DNA of 64,000 nt, taken from Malaciobacter molluscorum LMG 25693 (lineage in GTDB: Bacteria; Campylobacterota; Campylobacteria; Campylobacterales; Arcobacteraceae). The notes below the pieces were generated by a model that saw only the letters and a list, made by a program, of their open reading frames with translations, did no database searches and had not been told where the DNA came from. Below are positions 8,322-16,689 of the stretch, piece after piece. The stretch's first letter is position 1; every line of letters starts with the position of its first letter. A program made the position numbers and the translations under genes. Where the stretch lies: positions 1,674,001-1,738,000 of the forward strand of contig NZ_CP032098.1 of NCBI RefSeq assembly GCF_003544935.1, written 5' to 3'.

Positions 8322-9158
8322 TTAATGTGCAATAATCATTGCACCATTGATTCCTAATCGTTTTTTAAAGTCTGTTGCTTCTTCTTCACTTCTAAATCCA
8401 CTTACCCAAACTCTATTTATTGGTTTGTCTTCAAAGTAACCTTCTTTAATTATCACTTTATAATTTTTACCTATAATATTTTCAAATTTTCTTTGAGTAA
8501 TTTTTGCACCCTCATATCTTCTAAATGCACCAACTTGTACATAATATTTTCCAACAGACATAACTTCTTTTTTCTCTGTTTCTGATTTTGCAATTTTTCC
8601 ATGAAAACCAAGAACAGTAAGTTTAACTTTTGCTGTTCCTTTTTTTACCATATCTATAGATCTTGCTGCTTTATTTGATAAATCTATAATTCTTCCACTA
8701 ACAAAAGGTCCTCTATCATTAATTCTTACAACAACAGAACGTCTATTTTCAAGATTATCAACTCTAACCATTGTATTCATAGGCAAAGTTTTATGTGCAG
8801 CTGTCATTGCATACATATCATAAATTTCACCATTTGATGTTCTTCTTGCATGAAAATTTGGTCCATACCAAGAAGCAATACCAGTTTGAACATCACTTAC
8901 TTTTGCAACTGTTGGATAATACCATTTTCCATCAATTTGATAAGGTCTCATAGTTGCTCTATGCATTGCTTTTGAGTTTTTCATTTGTTGGTGTGGTATT
9001 TTTCTATATCCAGAATAATTTCCAGATGAACCACCATAATATCCCCCATTTGAATAAGAAGAGAAACATCCTGTAAATAAAAAGGTAGATGCAACCATTA
9101 AACTACTACTAATTGAAAAATTGATTATACTACTTTTTGATAACAATTTTATCTCCAA
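8322..9158 (-). CDS. rlpA: RlpA-like septal lytic transglycosylase lipoprotein with SPOR domain
   Basis: This 278-residue lipoprotein has a lipobox FTGC (lipid Cys31), then a Gly/Tyr/Ser-rich linker. A double-psi beta-barrel (about 90-185) carries ASWYGPNFHARRTSNGE and INDRGPFV, the RlpA catalytic region with its Asp. A C-terminal SPOR domain (about 200-275, YYVQVGAFRRYEGA) binds denuded peptidoglycan at the septum. Its 5' end overlaps the end of mltD by 29 bp. A start nearer the lipobox would leave too short a signal, so the long form is preferred. Two peptidoglycan hydrolases in tandem suggest a shared role in cell separation. Confidence 0.93.
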   Translation of the reverse strand: MEIKLLSKSSIINFSISSSLMVASTFLFTGCFSSYSNGGYYGGSSGNYSGYRKIPHQQMKNSKAMHRATMRPYQIDGKWYYPTVAKVSDVQTGIASWYGPNFHARRTSNGEIYDMYAMTAAHKTLPMNTMVRVDNLENRRSVVVRINDRGPFVSGRIIDLSNKAARSIDMVKKGTAKVKLTVLGFHGKIAKSETEKKEVMSVGKYYVQVGAFRRYEGAKITQRKFENIIGKNYKVIIKEGYFEDKPINRVWVSGFRSEEEATDFKKRLGINGAMIIAH

Positions 9159-10548
9159 TATTTATAAAATTTGATTCAAGTTTATTATCACTCATTAATT
9201 TTTTTAAATCTATTTTATATTTTTTTGCAATAGAATACAAAGTATCTCCATTTTTAACTTTATATACTACACTTCTTTTTCTAACAATCTTTTTATTTGC
9301 CAAAACTAATTTACTTGAAGATAGTTTTGATGAAGTTGTAATTGGTATAATTAATTTTTGTTTTAAAGATAAAAGATTAGAATGAAGTTTATTGAAATCT
9401 TTTATAATTTTATATGAAACATGATACTTTTTACCAATACTATGTAAAGAATCTCCTCTTTTAACAACATATACTAAATACCTACTATCTTTTATTAAAT
9501 CTTTATTTGCTTGATATCTTGCAAGCCTACTATAAGGAATATAAATATCATATTTTTTAACATAAGGTGGAACAATTTGTAGTTTTAAATGTCTATTTAA
9601 ATTTTTTAATTCATTATAATCAATTCCAACAGCAGTTGAAATAGATCTTAAATGAAGTCCACCTTTTACACTAATAGTTGCAACAGATGAAGTAGCACCA
9701 ATATTTAAAAGATGCGCATTATTATTTTCTGTAATAAAACTTTGATTATTCATCATTCCAAGTGCAATAATTTTTCTTATATACATTCTACTTTCACTTG
9801 GAATATATTGTCTATTAATTTTACTTTGAACTTCAAGAAGTTCATCTATATCTAAAGAAATTCCCCATTTTTGAACTTCATTATAAACTCTTCTTAATTT
9901 ATAAAAGGGTTCGCCACCTCTTTGATAATAATATATAATTTTTCTAAATTCTTGAATTTTTTTATTATATTTTTGTTTTGGATGTTCATCTACATACTTA
10001 TCAATTGTAGCTCTTGTAAGACCTTCAATAACTCTTCCTTCACCACAATTATAAGCAATTGCAGCCAAATACCATTTTCCAAATGTTTTATGTAAATGTT
10101 TTAAATAAGTAGCTGCTGCTTTAGTAGATTTTACTAAATCCATTCTTTCATCAACATACAAATTTATATCTAAATCATAATGTTTACCAGTTCCATACAT
10201 AAATTGCCAAATTCCCATTGCTTTTACATTTGATTTAGCATCAATAGTAAAATCAGATTCAGCCATAGCCATATATAAAAAAACTGCAGGAACTTTTTCA
10301 TCCCTAAGTATTTTTTTTATATTTGGAACAAACAGCGAAGCATCTGTAAGTTTTTTTACATAATGATTTTGATTATGTTCTCTTAATAAATTTTCATATG
10401 TTTTTTGTAGTTTATAATCAGTAATAAAAGAAGACTTAATATCTAAGTCTTCTAATATTTGTAAATCTCTTTGGTTATAATTTGCACCAATTAAAGATGC
10501 AAAAGTAAAATTAACTAATATAAATAAAAATAAAGCTATTTTAAACAA
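9130..10548 (-). CDS. mltD: Membrane-bound lytic murein transglycosylase MltD-like, LysM repeats
   Basis: This 472-residue protein has a signal peptide (about 1-17), a family-1 lytic transglycosylase domain and C-terminal LysM repeats. The catalytic Glu is Glu97 in MAMAESDF, followed by the family motifs MGIWQFM and AIAYNCGEG. LysM modules lie at about 355-400 (YVVKRGDSLHSIGKKYHVS) and 425-470 (YKVKNGDTLYSIAKKYKID). A degenerate one may precede them near 285. It cleaves glycan strands in the periplasm. The start is TTG at 10548, with AGGAAA upstream. It is probably in one unit with rlpA. Confidence 0.94.
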   Translation of the reverse strand: MFKIALFLFILVNFTFASLIGANYNQRDLQILEDLDIKSSFITDYKLQKTYENLLREHNQNHYVKKLTDASLFVPNIKKILRDEKVPAVFLYMAMAESDFTIDAKSNVKAMGIWQFMYGTGKHYDLDINLYVDERMDLVKSTKAAATYLKHLHKTFGKWYLAAIAYNCGEGRVIEGLTRATIDKYVDEHPKQKYNKKIQEFRKIIYYYQRGGEPFYKLRRVYNEVQKWGISLDIDELLEVQSKINRQYIPSESRMYIRKIIALGMMNNQSFITENNNAHLLNIGATSSVATISVKGGLHLRSISTAVGIDYNELKNLNRHLKLQIVPPYVKKYDIYIPYSRLARYQANKDLIKDSRYLVYVVKRGDSLHSIGKKYHVSYKIIKDFNKLHSNLLSLKQKLIIPITTSSKLSSSKLVLANKKIVRKRSVVYKVKNGDTLYSIAKKYKIDLKKLMSDNKLESNFINIGDKIVIKK

Positions 10549-10584
10549 ATAATTTCCTAAATCTTAAAATAGTGCATATTTTAT

Positions 10585-11373
10585 CTAATTTATATTAGAG
10601 AACTCCTTAAATAAGGTTTTTGCATTATTTGTAGTAAAAGTTTCAACTTCTTCAAGGCTTATTTCAAGTAATTCTGAAATTTTTTGAGCCACCAAAGTTG
10701 TATATGCTGGTTCATTTCTTTTACCTCTATAAGGATGAGGAGTTAAATATGGTCCATCTGTTTCTATAATAATTTTTTCTTTTGGTATTTTAGGAAAAAC
10801 TTGAATTAACTTTCTTGCATTTTTGAAAGTTAAAACTCCACCTATCCCAAAATAAAAATTTTCATTTGCCAAACTTATTAATTGTTCATCTGCATTAAAG
10901 CAATGCAAGACACCACCTACTTCCTTTGCATTATAATCTAATAATAACTTTTTAGAGTCATTAGAAGCATCTCTTACATGCACAATTAAAGGTTTTCTAA
11001 CTTCTTTAGCAAACTCAATTTGTTTTATAAAAACATCTTTTTGTAATTTTATCTCTTCTTCTTTATCAATTTCAGATTCAGGTAATCTAAAATAATCTAA
11101 TCCGCATTCGCCAACAGCTATACATTTAGGATGAGTTACATACTTTTTCATTATTTCTAAATCAAATGCATTCGCATCATAAGGATGAACTCCTACTGAA
11201 AAATATACTTCATCATACTTTTCAGCTAATTCAACAGCACGTGGTAAATCTTTAGGATCGGCTCCAGGTATTAAAAAACCTTTTACATTTGAATCTAAAG
11301 CATTAGATATTACAGTTTCAATATCTTCATAATATTGTTCATTATCTAGATGACAGTGTGTATCAATAATTAT
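10585..11373 (-). CDS. tatD: TatD-family metal-dependent DNase/hydrolase with a non-standard start
   Basis: With the start placed at ATA (11373-11371) the product is 262 residues, normal for TatD. It begins with the metal-binding HxH motif (IIDTHCHLDN). Further ligands are at VGECGLDYFR, HVRDAS, HCFN and ETDGPYLTP. There is no ATG, GTG or TTG between the upstream in-frame TGA (11391-11389) and the ATG at 11151, and starting at 11151 would remove the HxH motif. An AAGG lies 9 bp before the ATA. The ATA shares bases with the TAA of the upstream gene (ATAA), just as ATGA would. TatD proteins act as 3'-5' exonucleases in DNA repair and degradation. Confidence 0.9.
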   Translation of the reverse strand: MIIDTHCHLDNEQYYEDIETVISNALDSNVKGFLIPGADPKDLPRAVELAEKYDEVYFSVGVHPYDANAFDLEIMKKYVTHPKCIAVGECGLDYFRLPESEIDKEEEIKLQKDVFIKQIEFAKEVRKPLIVHVRDASNDSKKLLLDYNAKEVGGVLHCFNADEQLISLANENFYFGIGGVLTFKNARKLIQVFPKIPKEKIIIETDGPYLTPHPYRGKRNEPAYTTLVAQKISELLEISLEEVETFTTNNAKTLFKEFSNIN

Positions 11374-11675
11374 GATAAAAACCTTTTTTCAACTAAATTT
11401 ATAATTCCATTAATATCTTGAACATCTTCACCTTTTATCCAAGCATCAATTCCAAAATTTTTAAAAGCATCATAATCACTGTCATCATCAATTACTGCTA
11501 TTGAAACAAATTTTTCTTTACAAACTTCATGTTTGTTCTCTTCAAAATCAAAAATTGAATTTATATCTAAAATAGCAATATCTGCTTTATTAGAAACACC
11601 ACTATCAAAGTTTTCTACTTGGTGTTTATTATCAATTAAAGATTCATCAAAATTACAAAAAGTTACTATGTTCAT
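11370..11675 (-). CDS. Small receiver-like protein of unknown function
   Basis: I do not recognise this 101-residue protein by name. Its pattern of alternating hydrophobic strands and helices resembles a shortened response-regulator receiver domain. ADIAILDI would be the strand with the usual acceptor position, and IAVIDDDSDYDAFKNFGIDAWIKG looks like the end of a receiver. The conserved Asp/Thr/Lys set is not clearly present, so phosphorylation is doubtful. It lies between hslU and tatD and its stop overlaps the apparent ATA start of tatD. It is preceded by AGGGGTAGTC, a good ribosome binding site. Function is unknown. Confidence 0.7.
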   Translation of the reverse strand: MNIVTFCNFDESLIDNKHQVENFDSGVSNKADIAILDINSIFDFEENKHEVCKEKFVSIAVIDDDSDYDAFKNFGIDAWIKGEDVQDINGIINLVEKRFLS

Positions 11676-11736
11676 GACTACCCCTTGTCTTTATTAGTAA
11701 AATATAAATTATTTTATCAAATTAAAAATTAAAAAA

Positions 11737-13065
11737 CTACAAGATATATCTTGCTGTATCTTCATTTTCAACAATATCATCAAGTTTTTCTTCAACTAAA
11801 GCTTCATCAATTATAATTGTTTCACCTTTTTTTTCATCAGCAGAAAAACTTATATCTTCTATTACTTTTTCAATTACAGTATGTAATCTTCTAGCTCCAA
11901 TATCTTCTGTTTTTTCATTTGCACTTACAGAATATTTTGCAAAAGCTCTAATTGCTTCATCTTTAAATTCTAAAGTAACACCTTCAACTTCAAGAAGTGC
12001 TTTATATTGTCTAAGTAATGAATTTTTTGTATTTGTAAGAATTTTATAAAGTGCTTCTTCATCTAAAGAATTCAATTCAACTCTTAAAGGAAATCTTCCT
12101 TGTAATTCTGGAAGTAAATCACTTGGCTTAGAAACATGGAATGCACCAGCAGCTATAAATAAAATATGATCTGTTTTTACTTGACCAAATTTTGTTTGAA
12201 CACTACTTCCTTCTACTATAGGAAGTAAATCTCTTTGAACACCCTCTTTTGATGGATCTTGATTTTGTGTTTTTGAACTTGTTGCAATTTTATCAATTTC
12301 ATCTAAGAAAATTATCCCACCATTTTCAGCTCTTTTAATCGCTTCGATTTTAATTGCTTCTTGGTCTAATAATTTTTCACTTGCCACATCTTTTAATAAA
12401 ACTTTTGCATCTTTAATTGACACTTCTTTTTTTACTTTTTCTTTGTTTAATCCACCTAACATCTTAGATAAACTTTCTTGCATTGAAGTCATATCCATTG
12501 GCATTGATGAGTCAATTATTTCTACATGTGTTTTTTTAGGAAGTTCAATTTCAATTTTTTTATCATCTAATTGTCCACTTAAAAGTTTCTCTTCCATTTT
12601 GTTATAAGTTTTAATAAATGACTCTTTTGCACTTTCACTTGCACCTTCAGGAAGAGGAGGAACTAATTTTTCAATAATTTGTTTATTTACTTCATCACCA
12701 ATTTTATCTGCAATTTTTTCTTCATACTCTTTTGTTACAAGATTAATCGATTCATAAACTAAATCTCTTATCATTGATTCTACATCTCTTCCAACAAAAC
12801 CAACTTCTGTATATTTACTCGCTTCAACTTTTACAAAAGGAAGTCCCATCATTTTTGCCAATCTTCTAGCAATTTCAGTTTTACCTACACCTGTACTTCC
12901 AATCATTAGAATATTTTTAGGCATAATTTCTTCTTGTAAGGCTGGCTCAACTTGCATTCTTCTAAATCTATTTCGTAGTGCTAATGCAATTGTCTTTTTT
13001 GCATTATCTTGACCAATAATATAATCGTCTAAATATTCAACAATTTGTTTAGGAGTTAAATCCAT
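11737..13065 (-). CDS. hslU: ATP-dependent protease ATPase subunit HslU (ClpY)
   Basis: This 442-residue AAA+ unfoldase has Walker A GSTGVGKT (56-63) and Walker B IIFLDEIDKIA (about 250). A sensor/arginine-finger region contains ELQGRFP and EDIGARRLHTVIEK. An insertion (I) domain lies between them, as expected. HslU unfolds substrates and feeds them to HslV; its C-terminal tail (ARYIL) docks into HslV. The start ATG at 13065 follows the hslV stop by 1 bp with AGAGGA before it. HslVU is made under heat shock in many bacteria; no operator is obvious here. Confidence 0.98.
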   Translation of the reverse strand: MDLTPKQIVEYLDDYIIGQDNAKKTIALALRNRFRRMQVEPALQEEIMPKNILMIGSTGVGKTEIARRLAKMMGLPFVKVEASKYTEVGFVGRDVESMIRDLVYESINLVTKEYEEKIADKIGDEVNKQIIEKLVPPLPEGASESAKESFIKTYNKMEEKLLSGQLDDKKIEIELPKKTHVEIIDSSMPMDMTSMQESLSKMLGGLNKEKVKKEVSIKDAKVLLKDVASEKLLDQEAIKIEAIKRAENGGIIFLDEIDKIATSSKTQNQDPSKEGVQRDLLPIVEGSSVQTKFGQVKTDHILFIAAGAFHVSKPSDLLPELQGRFPLRVELNSLDEEALYKILTNTKNSLLRQYKALLEVEGVTLEFKDEAIRAFAKYSVSANEKTEDIGARRLHTVIEKVIEDISFSADEKKGETIIIDEALVEEKLDDIVENEDTARYIL

Positions 13066-13066
13066 A

Positions 13067-13603
13067 TTAATCCTCTATTTTTAAAATTTTTATATTTTGA
13101 TTTGTATATATACATAAATCACCAGCAATCATAAGTGATTCTTTCACTAAATCTTCTGGTTGTAAATTTGAGTGTTTTGCAAGTGCTCTCGCAGCTGATA
13201 TTGCAAAATTACCTCCACTTCCAATTGAAGCAATTTTACCATCTTCTGGTTCCACTACATCTCCTGTACCACTTAAAATAAATATATGTTCTTTATTTAA
13301 TACAATCATCATAGCTTCTAATCTTCTTAAAACTTTATCTTTTCTCCAAGCTTTAGAAAATGCAATTACTGCTTTTAATAAATCTCCTTTAGTAGTTTGA
13401 AGATGCTCTTCAAACATGTCAAATAGATTAAAAGCATCTGCTGTACTTCCAGCAAAACCTGCTAAAATCTGACCATTATATAATGTTCTAATTTTAGTAG
13501 CATTACCTTTTAATACAGAATTACCAAATGTAACTTGACCATCACCACCAATTACGGCTTGGTTCTCACCTTTATATGCTAATATCGTAGTAGCTTCAAA
13601 CAT
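13067..13603 (-). CDS. hslV: ATP-dependent protease peptidase subunit HslV (ClpQ)
   Basis: This 178-residue threonine peptidase has mature N-terminal Thr in [11 protein letters not shown] (after removal of the first residues), then [11 protein letters not shown] and [10 protein letters not shown]. It forms a double hexamer that degrades proteins unfolded by HslU. It is 5 bp downstream of rplI and 1 bp upstream of hslU, giving an rplI-hslV-hslU unit. Length matches the family (about 175). Start ATG at 13603 with GGAGAG 8 bp upstream. Confidence 0.98.
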   Translation of the reverse strand: MFEATTILAYKGENQAVIGGDGQVTFGNSVLKGNATKIRTLYNGQILAGFAGSTADAFNLFDMFEEHLQTTKGDLLKAVIAFSKAWRKDKVLRRLEAMMIVLNKEHIFILSGTGDVVEPEDGKIASIGSGGNFAISAARALAKHSNLQPEDLVKESLMIAGDLCIYTNQNIKILKIED

Positions 13604-13608
13604 TATAA

Positions 13609-14055
13609 CTACTCTCCAATAATATCAATTTTTAAATTTGCATGAACTGCATGACCTAATTTACAATCAACTTCATAAATTCCAGGTGCTTTTATTTTTT
13701 TATCAACAGTAATGTTCTTTTTATCAATAATAATTTCAAAATCTTTTTCAAGTGCATCACTTATCTCTTTATTTGTAACTGAACCAATTAAATGTCCATT
13801 TGCACCAATTTTATGTTTGATTGTTAATTTTGTAGCATTAAGTTTTTCAGCTAAAATTTCTGCTTGTGCAATCTCTTCAGCTTCTATTTCTTTTTCTCTT
13901 TTCTTTTGAGCTTCATATTTTTTTAGTACATCATTAGTAGCATGTAAAGCCAGTCCTTTTCCTATTAAGAAGTTTTTACCATATCCATCTTTTACTTCTT
14001 TTACTTCACCAGCTTTACCTAAGCTTTTCACATCTTTTATTAATAATACTTTCAC
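13609..14055 (-). CDS. rplI: 50S ribosomal protein L9
   Basis: This 148-residue protein has the L9 N-terminal signature ([20 protein letters not shown]), a long connecting helix and a C-terminal 23S-binding domain ending LKIDIIGE. It binds domain V of 23S rRNA and lengthens the large subunit. The start is GTG at 14055 with GGAG 7 bp upstream. It is followed at 5 bp by hslV. The 68-bp gap to the recombinase-like gene upstream contains a TACAAT-like -10 element, a likely promoter for the rplI-hslVU run. Confidence 0.97.
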   Translation of the reverse strand: MKVLLIKDVKSLGKAGEVKEVKDGYGKNFLIGKGLALHATNDVLKKYEAQKKREKEIEAEEIAQAEILAEKLNATKLTIKHKIGANGHLIGSVTNKEISDALEKDFEIIIDKKNITVDKKIKAPGIYEVDCKLGHAVHANLKIDIIGE

Positions 14056-14123
14056 AATAACTCCAATACTTATTTAATTGGTGATTATTGTACTATAATT
14101 AATTTAAAGTGAAAATTAATAAT

Positions 14124-14765
14124 TTAACTTGCTATGTCAAGAGTATTTTTCAAATTCTCTCTTATATTTCTTTTTTTAACATAATTATTCAATCCTATAT
14201 GATTACTATATCCTAATAATTTTGCTATTTTTCTAACTGATAATCCTACAGATAAAAGTTCTTCTATTTTTTCTCTTTGTGAATCAAATTTTGATTTTTG
14301 AATAGTACCTTTTGGTTTACCAAGATGAGCACCTTCTAATTTTTTTGCAGTTAATGCTTCTTTAGTTCTAATACTCATTAACTCTTTTTCAAGTTTTAAT
14401 GTCATAGAAATTACACCTAATATCATTTGAGTTAACATATCATTATCATCAATCAAATCTAAATTTTGTTTAATCACAATAATTCTAATTTTATTGCTAA
14501 GTAAAAATTTAACTATTTCTAAAATAGTTTCAGTAGTTCTAGCAAATACATTTAAATCTGCAACCAAAAGTGTTGTTTTACTTTGACAATTTTTTAGAAA
14601 ATCCAACATATTTTTTTCTTCATTTGGAGTATTAATTTCTATCTCTATACTTTGAAAAATTTTAATATTTTTCTTATGAATATAATCTTCCAAAATCTTT
14701 TTTTGTTGTTGAGTATATGACTCATTATTTTTATTCACACGAACGAAACTGAAAATTTTAGACAC
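14124..14765 (-). CDS. Serine-recombinase homologue lacking catalytic residues, with C-terminal DNA-binding domain
   Basis: The 213 residues have the layout of a resolvase/invertase. An N-terminal domain (about 1-130) is followed by the dimer helix (MTLKLEKELMSIRTKEAL), the linker AKKLEGAHLGKPKG, and a C-terminal helix-turn-helix (about 165-200, LSVRKIAKLLGYSNH). The usual RVST at the active site is R-V-N-K here (Arg9, Asn11), so the nucleophilic serine is gone. The usual LDRLGRS is DLNVFART, losing the Asp-Arg pair. The DNA-binding half therefore looks kept and the strand-cleaving half dead. It is probably a DNA-binding regulator or architectural protein rather than an active recombinase. 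There are no partner sites or mobile-element genes beside it. The start at ATG or GTG near 14765 has AAAGGA upstream. Confidence 0.85.
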   Translation of the reverse strand: MSKIFSFVRVNKNNESYTQQQKKILEDYIHKKNIKIFQSIEIEINTPNEEKNMLDFLKNCQSKTTLLVADLNVFARTTETILEIVKFLLSNKIRIIVIKQNLDLIDDNDMLTQMILGVISMTLKLEKELMSIRTKEALTAKKLEGAHLGKPKGTIQKSKFDSQREKIEELLSVGLSVRKIAKLLGYSNHIGLNNYVKKRNIRENLKNTLDIAS

Positions 14766-15079
14766 AATAGTTCCTTTACATTAAGTATTATATTTATATT
14801 ATATTATAAACATTTTGTATTAGTTTTAATATTTTAATTTATACGAAATGTTAATACAATTTGAATAAATATATTCTTAATTTCTTCTTATTAAGTCCAT
14901 TTTTTTCAATATTTATATATTTTTGTTATACAAGAAATAGTTATACATTTTGAAAAACATCAAAAAGTAAACTATTAAAGCTCTTTGAATTATTTTTTAA
15001 ATTTTTTTATTTGATTTGCTATAAAGTATTTTTTAGCTAATATCTATTTTGTTTATTTAACCTTATCAAAGGATTTGTA
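14766..15079. promoter_or_regulatory. Repeat-rich intergenic region between divergent recombinase-like gene and ubiX
   Basis: This 314-bp region has no convincing gene. It contains an imperfect inverted repeat: AACATTTTGTAT at 14809-14820 and ATACGAAATGTT at 14841-14852 (one mismatch, 20-bp gap). Next to it TTGTATTA (14815-14822) and TAATACAA (14852-14859) form another pair. ACATTTTG recurs at 14945-14952, and GTTATACA occurs twice, at 14925-14932 and 14940-14947. AT-rich -10-like elements are plentiful. These are candidate binding sites for the adjacent recombinase-like protein or another dimeric regulator of the divergent promoters. Evidence is the repeats only. Confidence 0.5.
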
Positions 15080-15634
15080 TTGAAATTAGTTGTTGCTATA
15101 ACAGGAGCAAGTGGAGCAAGTTTAACTCTTAAATTTGTTGATAAACTTCCTGAAAATATTGATGTTTACTTAGTAGTTTCAAATAGTGCAAAAACAGCTT
15201 TGAAACTTGAAGAAAATATCTCAATAAGAAACTATTTTGACAAAAAAGAAAATATAACTATTTTAAAAGACAATAATATATCAGCATGTATTGCATCTGG
15301 TTCTTTTGGTGTTGATAAAATGATTGTATTACCATGTTCTATGAATACTCTTGCAAAATGTGCAGTAGGAATTTCAGATACTTTAATCACTAGAGCTTTT
15401 ACGGTAATGTTAAAACAAAAAAAAGATATTATTTTAGCACCTAGGGAAATGCCTTATAATCCAATTATTTTAGAAAATATGTTGAAATTATCTAAACTTG
15501 GTATAACTATTGCTCCTCCAAATCTTGGGTATTATTCAAAACAACAAACTCTTGAAGATATGGAAAATTTTTTAATTGGTAAATGGTTTGATTTATTAGG
15601 TATTGAAAATAATTTATATAAAAGATGGGAATAG
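15080..15634 (+). CDS. ubiX: Flavin prenyltransferase UbiX
   Basis: This 184-residue protein has the FMN-binding ITGASGAS (7-14) and the conserved PCSMNTLAKCAVGISDTLITRA and LAPREMPYN segments. UbiX attaches a dimethylallyl group to FMN to make prenylated FMN for UbiD-type decarboxylases, used in quinone synthesis. No ubiD is in the window. The start is TTG at 15080, with AAAGGA 7 bp before it. It begins a long plus-strand run with coaD, tmk and hisS; coaD starts 3 bp after its stop. Confidence 0.95.
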   Translation: MKLVVAITGASGASLTLKFVDKLPENIDVYLVVSNSAKTALKLEENISIRNYFDKKENITILKDNNISACIASGSFGVDKMIVLPCSMNTLAKCAVGISDTLITRAFTVMLKQKKDIILAPREMPYNPIILENMLKLSKLGITIAPPNLGYYSKQQTLEDMENFLIGKWFDLLGIENNLYKRWE

Positions 15635-15637
15635 ATC

Positions 15638-16132
15638 ATGGAGAATAACACACAACCAAATGAGGGATCTTATAAAAAAGCTATTTATAGTGGAACATTT
15701 GATCCAATTACAAATGGACATATGGACATCATAAGACGTGCTTCATTTATTTTTGATGAAGTAGTTATAGCTGTTGCAAAAAGTGAAGCAAAAAATCCAA
15801 TGTTCTCACACGAACAAAGAGTAGAATTTGCGAAACAAGCAACAAAAGATTTATCAAAAGTAAAAGTTATAGGTTTTGATACATTATTAGTTGAATTAGC
15901 AACTGAAATGAAAATAAATACAATAATAAGAGGATTAAGAGCAGTAAGTGACTTTGAATATGAGTTACAAATGGGCTATGCTAACTCCTCAATAAATAAA
16001 AATATAGAAACACTTTATTTAATGCCCACTTTAAAAAATGCTTTCGTTAGCTCTACAATAGTAAGAGAATTAATTAGATTTAATGGAAGCTTTTTTCATC
16101 TTGTACCAAAAGAAGTTTTAGAATGTATATAG
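15638..16132 (+). CDS. coaD: Phosphopantetheine adenylyltransferase
   Basis: This 164-residue nucleotidyltransferase has the HxGH-like loop in GTFDPITNGH and the C-terminal VSSTIVREL. CoaD adenylates 4'-phosphopantetheine, the fourth step of coenzyme A synthesis. Homologues usually begin near MKKAIYSGTF; the chosen ATG adds about 12 polar residues (ENNTQPNEGSY). It has GATGGGA upstream and no good internal start is seen, so the extension is kept. The end overlaps tmk by 10 bp. Confidence 0.96.
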   Translation: MENNTQPNEGSYKKAIYSGTFDPITNGHMDIIRRASFIFDEVVIAVAKSEAKNPMFSHEQRVEFAKQATKDLSKVKVIGFDTLLVELATEMKINTIIRGLRAVSDFEYELQMGYANSSINKNIETLYLMPTLKNAFVSSTIVRELIRFNGSFFHLVPKEVLECI

Positions 16133-16689
16133 TTATAGAAGGGATTGATACAGCTGGAAAATCTACACAATTAGATATTTTAGCTAACAAATATAAAGAT
16201 GCTGTTTTTACAAAAGAGCCAGGTGGAACAAAAATTGGATCAAAATTAAGACAGATGGTTTTAGGTGGAGAAGCAAAATCAAAACTTGCTGAAATGTTTT
16301 TATTTCTTGCAGATAGAGCAGAACATATGCAAGAAATTGTAAATAAGAATAAAAATAAAATTGTTATTTCTGATAGATCAATGATATCTGGTATTGCATA
16401 TGCAAAACATTTACCATTAGATGATGTAATAAAACTAAATTTATTAGCAACAGAAAATACTCTTCCAAGTCATGTTATTTTATTAAAATTATCAAAAGAA
16501 GAATTGAAGAAAAGATTATCTTTAAAGGAACATGATTCAATTGAATCAAGGGGAATTGATTATTTAATAGATATTCAAAATAGAATGGAAGAGACAATTA
16601 AAAAATTAAATTTAAATTATATATTTATAGATGCAAGTTTAAGTATTGAAAAGATTTCAAAAAATATAGAGGATTTTTTAAATGAGTAA
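16123..16689 (+). CDS. tmk: Thymidylate kinase
   Basis: This 188-residue P-loop kinase has the nucleotide-binding EGIDTAGKSTQ (about 5-15), the dTMP-binding EPGGTKIG and the DRSMISGIAYA motif. It converts dTMP to dTDP. The family is usually about 205 residues, so this is a slightly short version with a compact LID, as seen in other Campylobacterota. It starts inside the 3' end of coaD (10-bp overlap) and ends overlapping hisS by 8 bp, so the three genes are probably translated in a coupled fashion. Confidence 0.95.
   Translation: MYIVIEGIDTAGKSTQLDILANKYKDAVFTKEPGGTKIGSKLRQMVLGGEAKSKLAEMFLFLADRAEHMQEIVNKNKNKIVISDRSMISGIAYAKHLPLDDVIKLNLLATENTLPSHVILLKLSKEELKKRLSLKEHDSIESRGIDYLIDIQNRMEETIKKLNLNYIFIDASLSIEKISKNIEDFLNE

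Noticed and set aside
10585-11373. tatD as a pseudogene
   Set aside because: All metal-binding motifs and the full length are intact and the frame is open; the missing standard start is better explained by a rare start, frameshift or sequence error.
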